NCBI GenBank assembly: GCA_011959105.1
Contig: BLLU01000056.1
Location: 1-53,324 of the forward strand
Reading direction: 5' to 3'
Source of the DNA: Lachnospiraceae bacterium
GTDB taxonomy: Bacteria; Bacillota; Clostridia; Lachnospirales; Lachnospiraceae
DNA: 53,324 nucleotides
In this document: positions 31,829-41,467 of the stretch, one piece after another
How the letters are laid out: every line of letters starts with the position of its first letter
Numbering within the stretch: the first letter of the stretch is position 1
The notes under the pieces: model-generated
What the model was told of the DNA's origin: nothing
The model's input: only the letters and a program-made list of their open reading frames with translations
Databases searched by the model: none
Program-made: the position numbers and the translations under genes

Positions 31829-33556
31829 TTACAGAGAAGCCGCCTCGTCAACGATCTTCTTCAGTGCAGCCAGCGCCTCGTCAGGCAGCTTGTCGTAGCC
31901 TTCCTTCTTGGCAGCAAAGCCTTCCACTGCATCTACACGGTTCTGCATGGCATTCTTCAGGGCCTCGGTGTAAGCCTTGTCGGTGAGATCGGGCTTGAAA
32001 GCCTCGGAGGTCTTGCCGGACCAATCGTACATGATCTCGATATCCTCGAAAGGTCCCCACTGCTCGAACTTTGCTTTGCCTTCCACGATGGTCTCCAGGA
32101 TACCCAGAGTATCCGCAGGCTTGCACTTGGTTCCCATGAAGTCACCGGTATTTACAATGTAGCAGTCCACATTCTTCTCTTCCACCAGCTTCTTGAACTT
32201 CTCATAGTCATTTACCAGAGGATAAGTCCTGAAGGGGTTGGCATAAGGAACAATGCGCAGCGCATTCAGATCTGTGCCGGCTGCCACACGCTCTGCGGTG
32301 GAAGTCTTGGTGGCCAGAGTTGCGCCCATCACGGATGCCAGAGCGGAGCCTTTCAGCTTCACTACAGGAGGAATGGTGGGATCTTTCATAATCCAGAAGA
32401 TCGCATTCACAGGCGCGTCAATCTTATCCACACGGTTCGGGCTCCACAGCTTGGACTTGATGGCACGGCCGTTGCCGTTCCTGATATCCTCGGTAACAAG
32501 CTGGATATGTCCTTCCTCGTCCAGGGTTGCAGAGCAGTTCTGAGCGGTGAGCAGGAACGTATTGTCCGGGCAGCCGGTGGGATAATCCGCCGTCTTGTCG
32601 AAGTAAGTAGGCTCCAGCGCAACAGAAGCGCAGGTATCCGTATTGATGATAAACGCATCATCATGCAGCACCTTGATGCCGCCGAAAGCGTCATACTTGC
32701 CGTTATGCTTCGCATGGGTCAGGGTAGACTTGCCGGAACCTGACAGGCCGTATACGGAAGCCACAAACTTCTTGCCGCCCTCCAGGCTGTATTCCTTCTG
32801 GCCGCCGTGGCAGGATGCGTAGCCGTTTCTGTTGGCCAGTGCCCAGGCCATGGTCAGAGTGCCTTTCTTATGCTCTCCGAAATATTTCATGCCCAGAATC
32901 GCGGCACAGTTCTGATCGGTGTCAAAGTAGCACAGGGTCAGAGGATCGCTCAGGCAGCTGTAATCCACATCGGGAGCCTCTTCGGGAGTCCACTGGGGGT
33001 TGGAGAAGATGTAGATATCCGGCTCCTTGCCATCGCCTACGGGCTTGGATTCCTTGTACATCTTCACATACTTGTCGGACATGTACTGGAAGTTCAGCAT
33101 CCAGTTATACAGGATGTTCTCTTCTCCTTCGGGAATCAACAGATGAGCCTTTACCATGAACTCGGGGTCCAGGCCGATATAGCACTCCGCATGGTACAGA
33201 TTCAGCCAGCGGGTCCTGTAAACCGCATCCATCACCACCTTATCCAGCTTGGCGGCGTCAACACCCGGCTCACCCTTAATCCTGCGTGCACCGGCATAAC
33301 GGCCAGTAACCGCGCCGTCGTTGAACAGCAGTACCTTGGTATCTTTCTCCAGGCCCTGCTCCTCAGCCCTGTAAACGGGCATGTCGGTAACGATGGTGCC
33401 GGGAGAATTCTTGGCCAGTTCATAAGCCTCTCTCACGGTATTGACCTTAATCACATTGTTGCCGTAAAACGCAGCTTCAATGATGGAACGGGTCTTGCTG
33501 AAACCGGGCTTGCCAGCGCCGATTTCACTAATCGGATAATACGCTTTTGTTGACAT
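31829..33556 (-). CDS. pckA: Phosphoenolpyruvate carboxykinase (ATP)
   Basis: A 575-residue ATP-type PEPCK, interconverting oxaloacetate and PEP. Seen: the kinase P-loop GLSGSGKSTLTH, the metal site VLHDDAFIINTD, the RNGNGRAIKSKLWSPNRVDK segment, and FWIMKDPTIPPVVKL. In anaerobic clostridia it often works in the carboxylating direction. The N-terminus has a phosphate-binding-like extension (KAYYPISEIGAGKPGF) longer than in E. coli PckA. ATG 33556 has AAGGAGG in front and a good promoter at 33621-33649. Confidence 0.9.
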   Translation of the reverse strand: MSTKAYYPISEIGAGKPGFSKTRSIIEAAFYGNNVIKVNTVREAYELAKNSPGTIVTDMPVYRAEEQGLEKDTKVLLFNDGAVTGRYAGARRIKGEPGVDAAKLDKVVMDAVYRTRWLNLYHAECYIGLDPEFMVKAHLLIPEGEENILYNWMLNFQYMSDKYVKMYKESKPVGDGKEPDIYIFSNPQWTPEEAPDVDYSCLSDPLTLCYFDTDQNCAAILGMKYFGEHKKGTLTMAWALANRNGYASCHGGQKEYSLEGGKKFVASVYGLSGSGKSTLTHAKHNGKYDAFGGIKVLHDDAFIINTDTCASVALEPTYFDKTADYPTGCPDNTFLLTAQNCSATLDEEGHIQLVTEDIRNGNGRAIKSKLWSPNRVDKIDAPVNAIFWIMKDPTIPPVVKLKGSALASVMGATLATKTSTAERVAAGTDLNALRIVPYANPFRTYPLVNDYEKFKKLVEEKNVDCYIVNTGDFMGTKCKPADTLGILETIVEGKAKFEQWGPFEDIEIMYDWSGKTSEAFKPDLTDKAYTEALKNAMQNRVDAVEGFAAKKEGYDKLPDEALAALKKIVDEAASL

Positions 33557-33620
33557 GTAATACGTCCTCCTTGTAGTGTATTTTTACCGGGTATCCGGTA
33601 CAACCTCAAAAGTCCTTCTC

Positions 33621-33649
33621 ATTATCTCAGACCTTCGGCCAAAAGTCAA
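33621..33649 (-). promoter_or_regulatory. Promoter of pckA
   Basis: Minus strand: TTGACT (33644-33649), 17 bases, GATAAT (33621-33626). Confidence 0.75.
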
Positions 33650-33676
33650 TAAAGCCCCCAAAATTTAATATCGTTT

Positions 33677-35518
33677 TTATAAATTTTCCCCCTTTGCCAG
33701 AACCAGTGTCAGAACCTCGCTGTCCACTCTGGTCTCCCTGCGCAGCCACAGCGCTTCCTCCTCAGTGAGATAAGGGGAAACCTTGTCGTAAACCTGTTTC
33801 TGATATCTGTACAGAAGCACGCGCTGCTCCTCCGTCAGATAATTTTCGTCTATGGCATCCATGTCGATGGGCACCCAGGTCAGGGTCTCAAAATGCATGA
33901 ACTGGCCATACTCGTTTTTCAGATCGTTCCTGGCGACCATTACATTCTCGATCCGAATGCCATGGCTGTCCTGGATATAGACACCCGGCTCATTGGTGAT
34001 GTCCATCCCCTCCTCAAAGGGAACTTCCTCCAGGCCGCCCACGAATTTCCAGCGCAGATTCTGAGGCCCCTCATGAACGTTCAGAATATATCCCACCCCG
34101 TGGCCGGTGCCGCACTGATAGTCCAGGCCGATATTCCACAGACGCTGCCGGGCCAGGATATCCAGATTGCGTCCCGTACAGCCGTAGAGCCACCGGGCTG
34201 CGGTAAGCTGCAGCATGGCCCCGGCTACCAAAGTATAGTGCATCTTCTGCTCCTGGGTGACAGGTCCCAATACGATGGTGCGGGTCACATCGGTGGTACC
34301 TCCCAGATACTGCCCGCCGCTGTCCACCAGCAACATTCCCTCCGGTTTGCACAGGGCCTGGTTCTCCGGCGTGGGCGCATAATGCATCATGGCCGCATTG
34401 GGTCCATAGGCGGATATGGTAGGGAAAGACAGGTCCAGAAACTCCGGGATCGCCCGGCGCAGTTGTTCCAGATAATCCGCGGCGCCGATCTCCGTGATCT
34501 CCGTCTTGCCGATATTGGTCTTGACCCAGCAGATGAATTTGGTCAAGGCCACACTGTCTTTCAGGAAAATCTTCTCCATATTGGCCAGTTCCACCGGGTT
34601 TTTCACTGCCTTCAGCAGTTCCGTGGGGTTGTTGGCCTCCACTGTTTCCTGCTTCCCGCTCACGGCTTTATACAGGGCATAACTGATCTGCCTGCGGTCC
34701 ACCAGCACCTTGCCCCCCTCCGGAAGGGCTTTTAGGAATTCCACCACGGAATCATAGGGATGGACGGTAATCTGCTTGCCCGCCAAATCGGACCGCACTT
34801 CCTGGCTCAGCGCTTTCTCCTGGATAAAAAGATGGGCCTCCTCCCCGGTGATATAGGCATGGCAAAGGGCCATCGGATTGCACTCCACATCACATCCCCG
34901 GATGTTAAACAACCACATCAGATCGTCCAGCTTACTCAGCAGAAAACTTCCCGCTCCCTCCAGGGCCATTTTTTCCCGCACATCCGCCAGCTTATCCGCC
35001 GTGCTCCGTCCGGCTATCTCCTCCGGCAGCACCGTCACCGGCCCTGCGGGCAAAGGAGGGCGGTCCTCCCAGACGCCGCCTGCAATGTCCCTGTCGTAGG
35101 CCAGCCGAATCCCCTTGGCTTTCAGCGCCCTCTCATAGCGCTGCCCTTCGCTGACGGGCACCACTCTGCCGTCAAATCCCAGGGTCTGTCCCTGCTTCAT
35201 TTCTTTTTTCAAAAATGCCTCGATGGTGGGTACCCCCTCCTGCTGCATCCGCATCAGTTCCACCGTAGTACCCTCCAGTTCCCGTTCCGCCTGGATAAAA
35301 TACCGGCCGTCGGTCCACAGAGCCGCCCCCTCCTGCCACACCACCAGGGTGCCGTTGGAGCCGGTAAAACCGCAGAAATACTCCCGCACGGTGAAGTAAG
35401 TATTCACATACTCCGAATTGTGAAAGTCCGCAGTGGGAATCAGATAGTAGTCGATCCCCTCCTGAAGCAGTTTGCGGCGCAGCGCCTTAAGCCTTTGTAT
35501 AATCACATTGTTTTCCAT
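33677..35518 (-). CDS. Xaa-Pro aminopeptidase-like M24 family peptidase, long form
   Basis: A 613-residue M24B aminopeptidase P, releasing N-terminal residues next to proline. Two creatinase-type N-terminal domains (about 1-300) precede the pita-bread catalytic domain. Metal ligands: LLVDSGGQYLGGTTDVTRT (two Asp), CGTGHGVGYILNVHEGP (His), GMDITNEPGVY (Glu) and RIENVMVA (Glu). A C-terminal extension, ALWLRRETRV, is typical of the long clostridial and eukaryotic forms. ATG 35518 has GAGGAG about 9 bases upstream; the frame continues 10 codons more without support. Confidence 0.9.
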   Translation of the reverse strand: MENNVIIQRLKALRRKLLQEGIDYYLIPTADFHNSEYVNTYFTVREYFCGFTGSNGTLVVWQEGAALWTDGRYFIQAERELEGTTVELMRMQQEGVPTIEAFLKKEMKQGQTLGFDGRVVPVSEGQRYERALKAKGIRLAYDRDIAGGVWEDRPPLPAGPVTVLPEEIAGRSTADKLADVREKMALEGAGSFLLSKLDDLMWLFNIRGCDVECNPMALCHAYITGEEAHLFIQEKALSQEVRSDLAGKQITVHPYDSVVEFLKALPEGGKVLVDRRQISYALYKAVSGKQETVEANNPTELLKAVKNPVELANMEKIFLKDSVALTKFICWVKTNIGKTEITEIGAADYLEQLRRAIPEFLDLSFPTISAYGPNAAMMHYAPTPENQALCKPEGMLLVDSGGQYLGGTTDVTRTIVLGPVTQEQKMHYTLVAGAMLQLTAARWLYGCTGRNLDILARQRLWNIGLDYQCGTGHGVGYILNVHEGPQNLRWKFVGGLEEVPFEEGMDITNEPGVYIQDSHGIRIENVMVARNDLKNEYGQFMHFETLTWVPIDMDAIDENYLTEEQRVLLYRYQKQVYDKVSPYLTEEEALWLRRETRVDSEVLTLVLAKGENL

Positions 35519-35624
35519 AATTAAAGTCTCCTCACTATAGTTTCGCATATGCTGTTTTGCATTCCGCGTCTTTCCTGCGGACGCAGGTTCCGCATCTGCC
35601 CTGCGGACGCAAATTCCCCATCCG

Positions 35625-36284
35625 CTAGACCTTCAACGCCTCAGCCAGTCCTACGGCGCGGGAGGTTCCTACCCGCTGGCAGCCCAGCCGAATGAAATCT
35701 TCCAGATCTTCCAAGGTGGACACGCCCCCCGCCGCCTTGATCTTCACGCCCGGGCCGATATGTTCCCGGAAAAGCTGCACATCCTCCCTGGTGGCGCCGC
35801 CGGTGCCAAAGCCGGTGGAAGTCTTGATATAATCCGCTCCCGCTGCCGTTACAGCCCCGCACATGGCCACTTTCTCCTCCCGGGTCAGATAGCAGGCTTC
35901 CACGATCACCTTCAGCACATGCTCCCCGCAGGCGGCTTTCACCTGCCGGATCTCCTCTTCCACCAGATCATAGCGTCCGTTCTTCACATCGGTGAGATTA
36001 ATCACCATATCCACCTCATCGCAGCCCTGGTCGATGGCCTCCCTGGCCTCGCAGACTTTGGCCGCCGTTACCTGATAACCCAGGGGAAAGCCGATCACCG
36101 TGCAAATCTTCAGCTGCCCGCCATAGGCTTCCTTTACACGCCCCACATAGCAGGGAGGAATACACACGCTGGCCGTGTGGTGTCTGACCGCCTCCTGACA
36201 CAGCCTGCAAATATCCTCCCAAGTGCAGAAAGCCTTCAACTGGGTATGGTCTACCTTGCTCAACATTTCCTGTACATCCGTCAT
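35625..36284 (-). CDS. deoC: Deoxyribose-phosphate aldolase
   Basis: A 219-residue class I aldolase cleaving deoxyribose 5-phosphate to glyceraldehyde 3-phosphate and acetaldehyde in deoxynucleoside use. Seen: SKVDHTQLKAF (substrate region), CDEVDMVINL, VIVEACYLTREEK, the Schiff-base lysine in YIKTSTGFG and the second lysine in GVKIKAAGGVS. Full length. ATG 36284 with GGAG 8 bases upstream. It is separated from the peptidase by 106 bases with no feature visible. Confidence 0.95.
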   Translation of the reverse strand: MTDVQEMLSKVDHTQLKAFCTWEDICRLCQEAVRHHTASVCIPPCYVGRVKEAYGGQLKICTVIGFPLGYQVTAAKVCEAREAIDQGCDEVDMVINLTDVKNGRYDLVEEEIRQVKAACGEHVLKVIVEACYLTREEKVAMCGAVTAAGADYIKTSTGFGTGGATREDVQLFREHIGPGVKIKAAGGVSTLEDLEDFIRLGCQRVGTSRAVGLAEALKV

Positions 36285-36450
36285 CTTCCCGTCTCCTTCA
36301 CTGCGCGCCGCAAAGTCCCCTGAGACCGCGTACGCATATTAATATATTTTAACTCTTTTATTCATAAAAATCCATACCTCACAGGAAACTTTTCCCTATT
36401 TTAAGAACCCTGAGCCAGCCAGGCCAAGTATCCCCCTTACAGCGCAGCAT

Positions 36451-36499
36451 CCCCCTCTCTGACGCAATCGGTTATTCACCTGTGCCGTCAGAAAGGGGG
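36451..36499. repeat. Long inverted repeat downstream of pulA
   Basis: The 14-base arms at 36451-36464 and 36486-36499 pair with a single G-U, around a 21-base loop. No T run follows, so it may be an RNA-stabilising hairpin or an imperfect terminator for the leftward pulA transcript. Confidence 0.6.
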
Positions 36500-36527
36500 G
36501 CTGTCACATATTGATCTGCCTATTCAA

Positions 36528-39338
36528 TTATTTGTTTCCGTTCTTCTTTTTCTTTCCAAGTACGGCAAACCCAATTCCTGCCACAGCGATGACAGCCACA
36601 ATACATACCACCGCCACCAGGCCGCCGCTGCCAAGACTGCCGTCCTCCGCAATTTCCGGAATTTCCGCTCCTTCTGTCTCCGCCGAAACATTCCCGCCAT
36701 CCTCCGGGTTTTCCTCTTCCCGGATCATTGTGCCGGTTCCTTTCACCAGCACCAATGCGGAAATGGGATCCACTGACGCCTTCCCGTTGGTAATGGTAGC
36801 CAGCACTTCCGTCCCGGCCTTCTCACCGTTCACATACACATCCCATACGCCGTCCGGCAGAGTGATCTCCTCCGTCCGATTGTTGGGATTAAAGATCAGG
36901 AACAAGCCCTCTGAGGTCTCCCCGTTCACACCTCCGTTTACCTGAAAGGCCACCACATTGGCAGGCAGTCCCTCCACCGGGAACACATTCTGCTGCACAT
37001 CCTGGGCGTTTGTCAGCCGCAGGGCTCCATGGGCTTTTCGGAAAGCGATCAGTCCCTTGTAGTACGCAAAGACCTGTTTGTATTCTTCCTCTTCCAGCGT
37101 CTCCCATTTCAGGCTGTTGACATAATCCGGAGACGCATAGCTGTTTTCGTCAAAAGTACTGTCCGCCTTCATCTTGGTGCGGAGCATTTCTTCTCCGGCC
37201 TGCAGGAAGGGGATTCCCTCGGAAGTCATATAAATGGCCGCCGCCAGATTGTTCATCCGAATTTTATCCGCCCTGGACGAACTTAAGGCGGACCTGGTGA
37301 GTCGGTCCATCATGGTGAGATTGTCATGGCAGGACGCATAATTGATCGTCTGCGCCGGAGTGGTGCACCAATCGGTCAATCCCATAAAGCATTTTTTAAT
37401 GGTCTCTTCCAGTCCTTCCGCCCCGGAGACATATCCCAGAGAAGTGTCAAACACGCTTCCCTTCAGAGCGTCCCGGATGGTGTCGCTGAAATAGGCGAAT
37501 CCCGGCGTCTCCGTGGAATTCAGCTGGGTGGCCATGGTGATACCCTCCTTGGTAACTGCCGTATCCATGGTCCAGCCTTCCCCGTAGAAAATCACATTGG
37601 GATGGTCCCTGTGTACCTCCTCCACGATCTGGTTCACCGTCTCCGTATCCAGAAGACCCACCAGATCAAAACGGAAGCCGTCAATATGGTACTCATCCGC
37701 CCAGTATTTCACAGAGTCCACAATATACTTCCGCACCATGCTCCGCTCGGAGGCCGTGTCGTTCCCGCACCCGGAGCCATTGGAATACGCGCCGTTTTCA
37801 TCCATACGGGAAAAATATCCCGGTACAAGCCTGTTTACACAGAAATCCCCGGCGCTCTGCACATGGTTGTACACCACGTCCATGATCACGCTGATGCCGT
37901 TGTCATGAAGGGTTTTCACCATCTGCTTCATCTCCCGTACCCGTACTTCCCCATTATAGGGATCCGTGGAGTAGGAACCCTCCGGCACATTGTAATTTAC
38001 CGGATCATATCCCCAGTTAAACTGCGCTTTATCCAGATTGGCCTCATCCACGGAACCATAGTCATACACCGGCAGAAGATGCAGATGGGTAACTCCCAGT
38101 TCCTTGATGTGATCCAGTCCTGTAGCCATGCCTCCCGCCGTCCGGGTTCCCGTCTCCGTCAGCCCCAGGAACTTCCCCACATTCTCAATGCCGGAACTGG
38201 AATCCGAGGACAGATCCCGCACATGCAGTTCATAGATAATGGCATCGTTGTAAGTTCCGCCGGCGTTGGGATCCACATCCGTGTCCCAGCCCTGGGGATT
38301 GGTGGCGGCCAGGTCCAGCACCATGGCTCTCTTTCCGTTCACTCCGGTGGTTCTGGCATAGGGATCACAGGCTTCCCGCTCTTCCCCGTTTATCACCGCC
38401 GTATAGGTATAATAAGTACCGTTTATATCTCCCTCTTTTTCCGCAATCCAGGTTCCGTTCACATCTGCCGTCATGGCAATCTGCTCCAGCAGATCATCGG
38501 TTCCTTCCGTTCCGCTGCCGTAGAGATTCAACAGAACCTCCTCCGCCGTGGGGGCCCATACCCGGAACCGGGTGCTCTCAGGGGACCACAGGGCGCCCAG
38601 ATCATCCCCCGTGTATGTATAATCCGCCTCAAAGGCATCGGTGGAAAAAATATTGGGCATAGTCAGCTTATACTCATTCCCGTCGTATGTGATCCGATAT
38701 TCCCTGTTGAGATCCAGGGGGGTCTCCGGCGTCAGGATATACTGCCACTTTTCTCCTTCCGCGGCCTCCGCTATGGTCACCTCTCCCTGGCTTCCCCGGA
38801 TCTGAAAAGCCGACTTCAGATCTTCTTCCACCGCGCCGGTCATCTCCACGGTAATGACGCCCGTCTCCTGATCGTATCTGGCTTTGGAAAGTTTCACCCC
38901 TGTGACGGCATCCTCGCCGTACTCCTTGGTGTATCCCTCCACACCGGACTCCACATAAATATGTACCGTGCCCGACACCATCTCGGAGATGTCAATAAAC
39001 TGGTCCTTATCCACATCCTTTGCCCAATCCGCGGTTCGGACGATAAAGCCTATGGAAGTCACTCCCGGTGTCACCACTTTCGTGGCCACCATTTCGCCGT
39101 CTTCCTCGGCAAAGGCAAAGCCGCCCCCGTCTCCGCCGATCTCCCACAGCCACACGTCCCAACCTTCATAGTTGCCGTCTTCCCTGTGGTAATGGACCTT
39201 CAATATCAGATCCTGGGCCGCATGCACTATCGGCATCCCCGCAATCCAGTCTGCCGTAGCCAGAAAAAGCAGCACAGATGTCATTAAAACCGCCCAGAAT
39301 CGCCTGAGTCCCAAATTCTTTGTCGCTTTTCCTTCCAT
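36528..39338 (-). CDS. pulA: Type I pullulanase, secreted and membrane-anchored
   Basis: A 936-residue GH13 pullulanase debranching alpha-1,6 links in pullulan and starch. Order: signal peptide (about 12-42, ending VHAAQ), CBM41-like starch-binding domain (LILKVHYHREDGNYEGWDVW), a linker domain, N-terminal CBM48-like domain (SPESTRFRVWAPTAEEVLLN), the catalytic barrel with YNWGYDPVNYN, nucleophile in FRFDLVGLLD, acid in FYGEGW and CHDN, then a C-terminal beta domain and a membrane helix (VCIVAVIAVAGIGFAVL) followed by KKKKNGNK. So it is displayed on the cell surface. RBS AAAGGAGG precedes ATG 39338. Confidence 0.95.
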   Translation of the reverse strand: MEGKATKNLGLRRFWAVLMTSVLLFLATADWIAGMPIVHAAQDLILKVHYHREDGNYEGWDVWLWEIGGDGGGFAFAEEDGEMVATKVVTPGVTSIGFIVRTADWAKDVDKDQFIDISEMVSGTVHIYVESGVEGYTKEYGEDAVTGVKLSKARYDQETGVITVEMTGAVEEDLKSAFQIRGSQGEVTIAEAAEGEKWQYILTPETPLDLNREYRITYDGNEYKLTMPNIFSTDAFEADYTYTGDDLGALWSPESTRFRVWAPTAEEVLLNLYGSGTEGTDDLLEQIAMTADVNGTWIAEKEGDINGTYYTYTAVINGEEREACDPYARTTGVNGKRAMVLDLAATNPQGWDTDVDPNAGGTYNDAIIYELHVRDLSSDSSSGIENVGKFLGLTETGTRTAGGMATGLDHIKELGVTHLHLLPVYDYGSVDEANLDKAQFNWGYDPVNYNVPEGSYSTDPYNGEVRVREMKQMVKTLHDNGISVIMDVVYNHVQSAGDFCVNRLVPGYFSRMDENGAYSNGSGCGNDTASERSMVRKYIVDSVKYWADEYHIDGFRFDLVGLLDTETVNQIVEEVHRDHPNVIFYGEGWTMDTAVTKEGITMATQLNSTETPGFAYFSDTIRDALKGSVFDTSLGYVSGAEGLEETIKKCFMGLTDWCTTPAQTINYASCHDNLTMMDRLTRSALSSSRADKIRMNNLAAAIYMTSEGIPFLQAGEEMLRTKMKADSTFDENSYASPDYVNSLKWETLEEEEYKQVFAYYKGLIAFRKAHGALRLTNAQDVQQNVFPVEGLPANVVAFQVNGGVNGETSEGLFLIFNPNNRTEEITLPDGVWDVYVNGEKAGTEVLATITNGKASVDPISALVLVKGTGTMIREEENPEDGGNVSAETEGAEIPEIAEDGSLGSGGLVAVVCIVAVIAVAGIGFAVLGKKKKNGNK

Positions 39339-39366
39339 TTGTAAAGTATCCTCCTTTTGAGATATT

Positions 39367-39393
39367 TGAGAGCGCTTCTTTTTACCGCTCTCA
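39367..39393. promoter_or_regulatory. Palindromic operator-like site in the pulA leader
   Basis: Perfect 8-bp arms TGAGAGCG and CGCTCTCA around 11 bases, located 29 bases before the pulA start and just downstream of its -10. The first half with its following bases (TGAGAGCGCTTC) partly matches the CcpA cre consensus core AGCGCT. It may be a LacI/CcpA-family operator or an mRNA hairpin. Confidence 0.5.
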
Positions 39394-39413
39394 TGGAAAT
39401 ATTTGTTAGTATG

Positions 39414-39442
39414 ATTGTATCATATGTTTTTCCATTTGGGAA
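39414..39442 (-). promoter_or_regulatory. Promoter of pulA
   Basis: Minus strand: TTCCCA (39437-39442), 17 bases, TACAAT (39414-39419). The weak -35 fits a gene requiring an activator. Confidence 0.65.
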
Positions 39443-39451
39443 GGGTTTTCT

Positions 39452-39525
39452 CGAAACTTGCGAAAATTTTCTTTATATTCGTGAATTTCGAGATTAGTTT
39501 TCGATTTTGCAAATTGTTTCGAAAC
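39452..39525. promoter_or_regulatory. Cluster of CGAAA/TTTCG motifs upstream of the pulA promoter
   Basis: Six CGAAA or TTTCG motifs fall in 74 bases (39452, 39461, 39486, 39499, 39517, 39520), including the perfect palindrome GTTTCGAAAC (39516-39525). They lie directly upstream of the pulA -35, as an activator binding region would. Confidence 0.5.
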
Positions 39526-39653
39526 GCATATGTCCGTAGCCCTAAAATATTTTCTTTATGCCATATTTGCCATCATCGTATTTTTATTCAAATGCCAGGC
39601 ATTACTCAACATAATTATAAAAAAAACCTAAATTTCATATTTTTTCTTGCATT

Positions 39654-39900
39654 TTATCCCCCCCTCATGCTACACTGTAAATATATTCCGTTGCCCGTCA
39701 TCAGCCGCAGGACCTCCTTATTCGGAAGCGGCAGCCTCATGACAGCAGTGTCTACCATACTTCCGGCCATCATCGGTGTAATCCTGTGGCCCTTCAAACT
39801 ATGGAAACCAAGGCCCTCATAGCGACTTCCCATCATATGATGCCCTGCCCGGCGGCGGGTCGCAAGACCATCCGTATTATGAAAACCAAGTTCCAAATCC
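39654..39900. other. Intergenic region with unexplained open frame and imperfect direct repeats
   Basis: Between pulA and citrate synthase. On the minus strand a frame is open from 39986 to 39654 without a proper start, and it carries GFHNTDG and GFHSLKG from two imperfect 18-base direct repeats (plus strand near 39788-39805 and 39880-39897: CTATGGAAACCAAG and TTATGAAAACCAAG). On the plus strand a 27-residue hydrophobic frame ends at 39822. Neither has a convincing ribosome binding site. It may be an RNA, a remnant or a small-peptide locus. Confidence 0.35.
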
Positions 39901-39921
39901 AGGACTTTCATAATAGTTCTC

Positions 39922-39950
39922 TTGCATAACGCAGGCTTTCCTGCGATATT
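39922..39950 (+). promoter_or_regulatory. Promoter candidate of citrate synthase
   Basis: TTGCAT (39922-39927), 17 bases, GATATT (39945-39950). The gene starts at 40016 after AAGGAGG. Confidence 0.55.
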
Positions 39951-40015
39951 ACCCCAACCTGAAATTCCGCAACAGGACGATCTCACTCCGTCCGTCTCAG
40001 AAAGGAGGATCCCTT

Positions 40016-41380
40016 ATGGATAACAACAGCTATTGCGAAATCACACCCGAAATATTAAAACTCGCCGCCATGACGGAAAAGGCCGGCATTATTGACACTG
40101 AACTTTTTACGAAATATGAGGTAAAACGGGGGCTGCGCGACTTAAACGGCAAGGGCGTGCTGGCCGGGCTGACCAATATCTCCGATGTGCGGGCCAGCAA
40201 AATGGAAAACGGCGTATCGGTGCCCGACCATGGCCGTCTGCTCTACCGGGGCTACGATGTCAAGGACCTGGTGGGAGGGCTGCCGAAGGATGAGGCTTTC
40301 GGTTTTGAGGAAGCCTCCTACCTGTTGTTGTTCGACAAGCTGCCCGATCACGATGAGTTGGAGGGCTTTAAGAAAATGCTGGCGGGATACCGCACCCTGC
40401 CCACCAGTTTTGTGCGGGACATCATTATGAAGGCACCCAGCAAGGACATGATGAACACCCTGGCCCGCAGCGTGCTGACCCTGTACTCCTACGACGACAG
40501 AGCGGACGACACCTCTCTGCCCAATGTACTGCGCCAATGCCTGCAGCTCATCAGTCTCTTCCCGCTGCTGAGCATCTACGGCTATCAGGCCTACAGCCAT
40601 TACCACGATGGCAACAGCCTGTACATCCACCAGCCTGTGGAGGAACTTTCCACCGCCGAAAACATCTTACATATCCTGCGCCCGGACAGTTCCTATACGC
40701 CTCTGGAAGCCAAGATCCTGGATATTGCGCTGATCCTGCACATGGAACACGGGGGCGGCAACAATTCCTCCTTTACCACCCATGTGGTGACCTCCTCGCT
40801 GACGGATACCTACTCCACCATAGCGGCGGCCATCGGCTCCCTGAAGGGACCCCGACATGGCGGAGCCAATATCAAGGTGGTGAAAATGTTCGAAGAAATG
40901 AAACAGGAGGTAAAGGACTGGAACGATGAAGAAGAAGTATCCGTCTACTTAAAGCGGCTGCTCCACAAGGAAGCCTTTGACCATGCGGGCCTGATCTACG
41001 GCGTAGGTCATGCGGTATATTCCAAGTCAGACCCCCGCGCCGTGGTGTTCAAAAATTTCGTGGAAAAGTTGTCCCAGGAAAAGGGGCTTGAAAAAGAATT
41101 CGCGCTCTACTCCCTGGTGGAGCGGCTGGCTCCCCGGATTATAGAGCAGGAGCGCCAGATGTACAAGGGCGTCAGCATCAATGTGGACTTCTACTCCGGC
41201 TTTGTATACGATATGCTGGGCCTGCCCCTGGAGTTGTACACTCCCATTTTCGCCATCGCCCGAATCTCCGGATGGAGCGCCCATCGTCTGGAAGAACTGG
41301 CCAACAACGGCAAGATCATCCGTCCCGCCTACAAGTCCATTGGGCAGGATCGGGAATACGTACCCATGGAGGACAGGTGA
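40016..41380 (+). CDS. gltA: Citrate synthase family protein
   Basis: A 454-residue citrate/2-methylcitrate synthase, condensing acetyl-CoA and oxaloacetate. Seen: KGVLAGLTNISDV and RLLYRGYDVKDL in the small domain, catalytic His in GPRHGGANIKVV, second His in GVGHAVYSKSDPRA, and catalytic Asp in NVDFYSGFVYDML. The N-terminal 40 residues are a clostridial extension. Methylcitrate activity cannot be excluded, but there are no prp genes nearby. It is monocistronic, with a terminator shared with the convergent ABC operon. Confidence 0.9.
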   Translation: MDNNSYCEITPEILKLAAMTEKAGIIDTELFTKYEVKRGLRDLNGKGVLAGLTNISDVRASKMENGVSVPDHGRLLYRGYDVKDLVGGLPKDEAFGFEEASYLLLFDKLPDHDELEGFKKMLAGYRTLPTSFVRDIIMKAPSKDMMNTLARSVLTLYSYDDRADDTSLPNVLRQCLQLISLFPLLSIYGYQAYSHYHDGNSLYIHQPVEELSTAENILHILRPDSSYTPLEAKILDIALILHMEHGGGNNSSFTTHVVTSSLTDTYSTIAAAIGSLKGPRHGGANIKVVKMFEEMKQEVKDWNDEEEVSVYLKRLLHKEAFDHAGLIYGVGHAVYSKSDPRAVVFKNFVEKLSQEKGLEKEFALYSLVERLAPRIIEQERQMYKGVSINVDFYSGFVYDMLGLPLELYTPIFAIARISGWSAHRLEELANNGKIIRPAYKSIGQDREYVPMEDR

Positions 41381-41405
41381 CGAATCCTTCCAAAAACTGA
41401 AAAAA

Positions 41406-41447
41406 TGCCGCAAAGCAGGTTCACCTCCTGCCTTGCGGCACTCTTTT
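41406..41447. terminator. Bidirectional terminator between citrate synthase and ABC operon
   Basis: TGCCGCAAAGCAGG pairs with CCTGCCTTGCGGCA (one mismatch) around TTCACCT, with CTCTTTT on the plus strand and AAAAA on the other side. Confidence 0.85.
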
Positions 41448-41467
41448 ACGGTTCAGGAATCTGTCTG

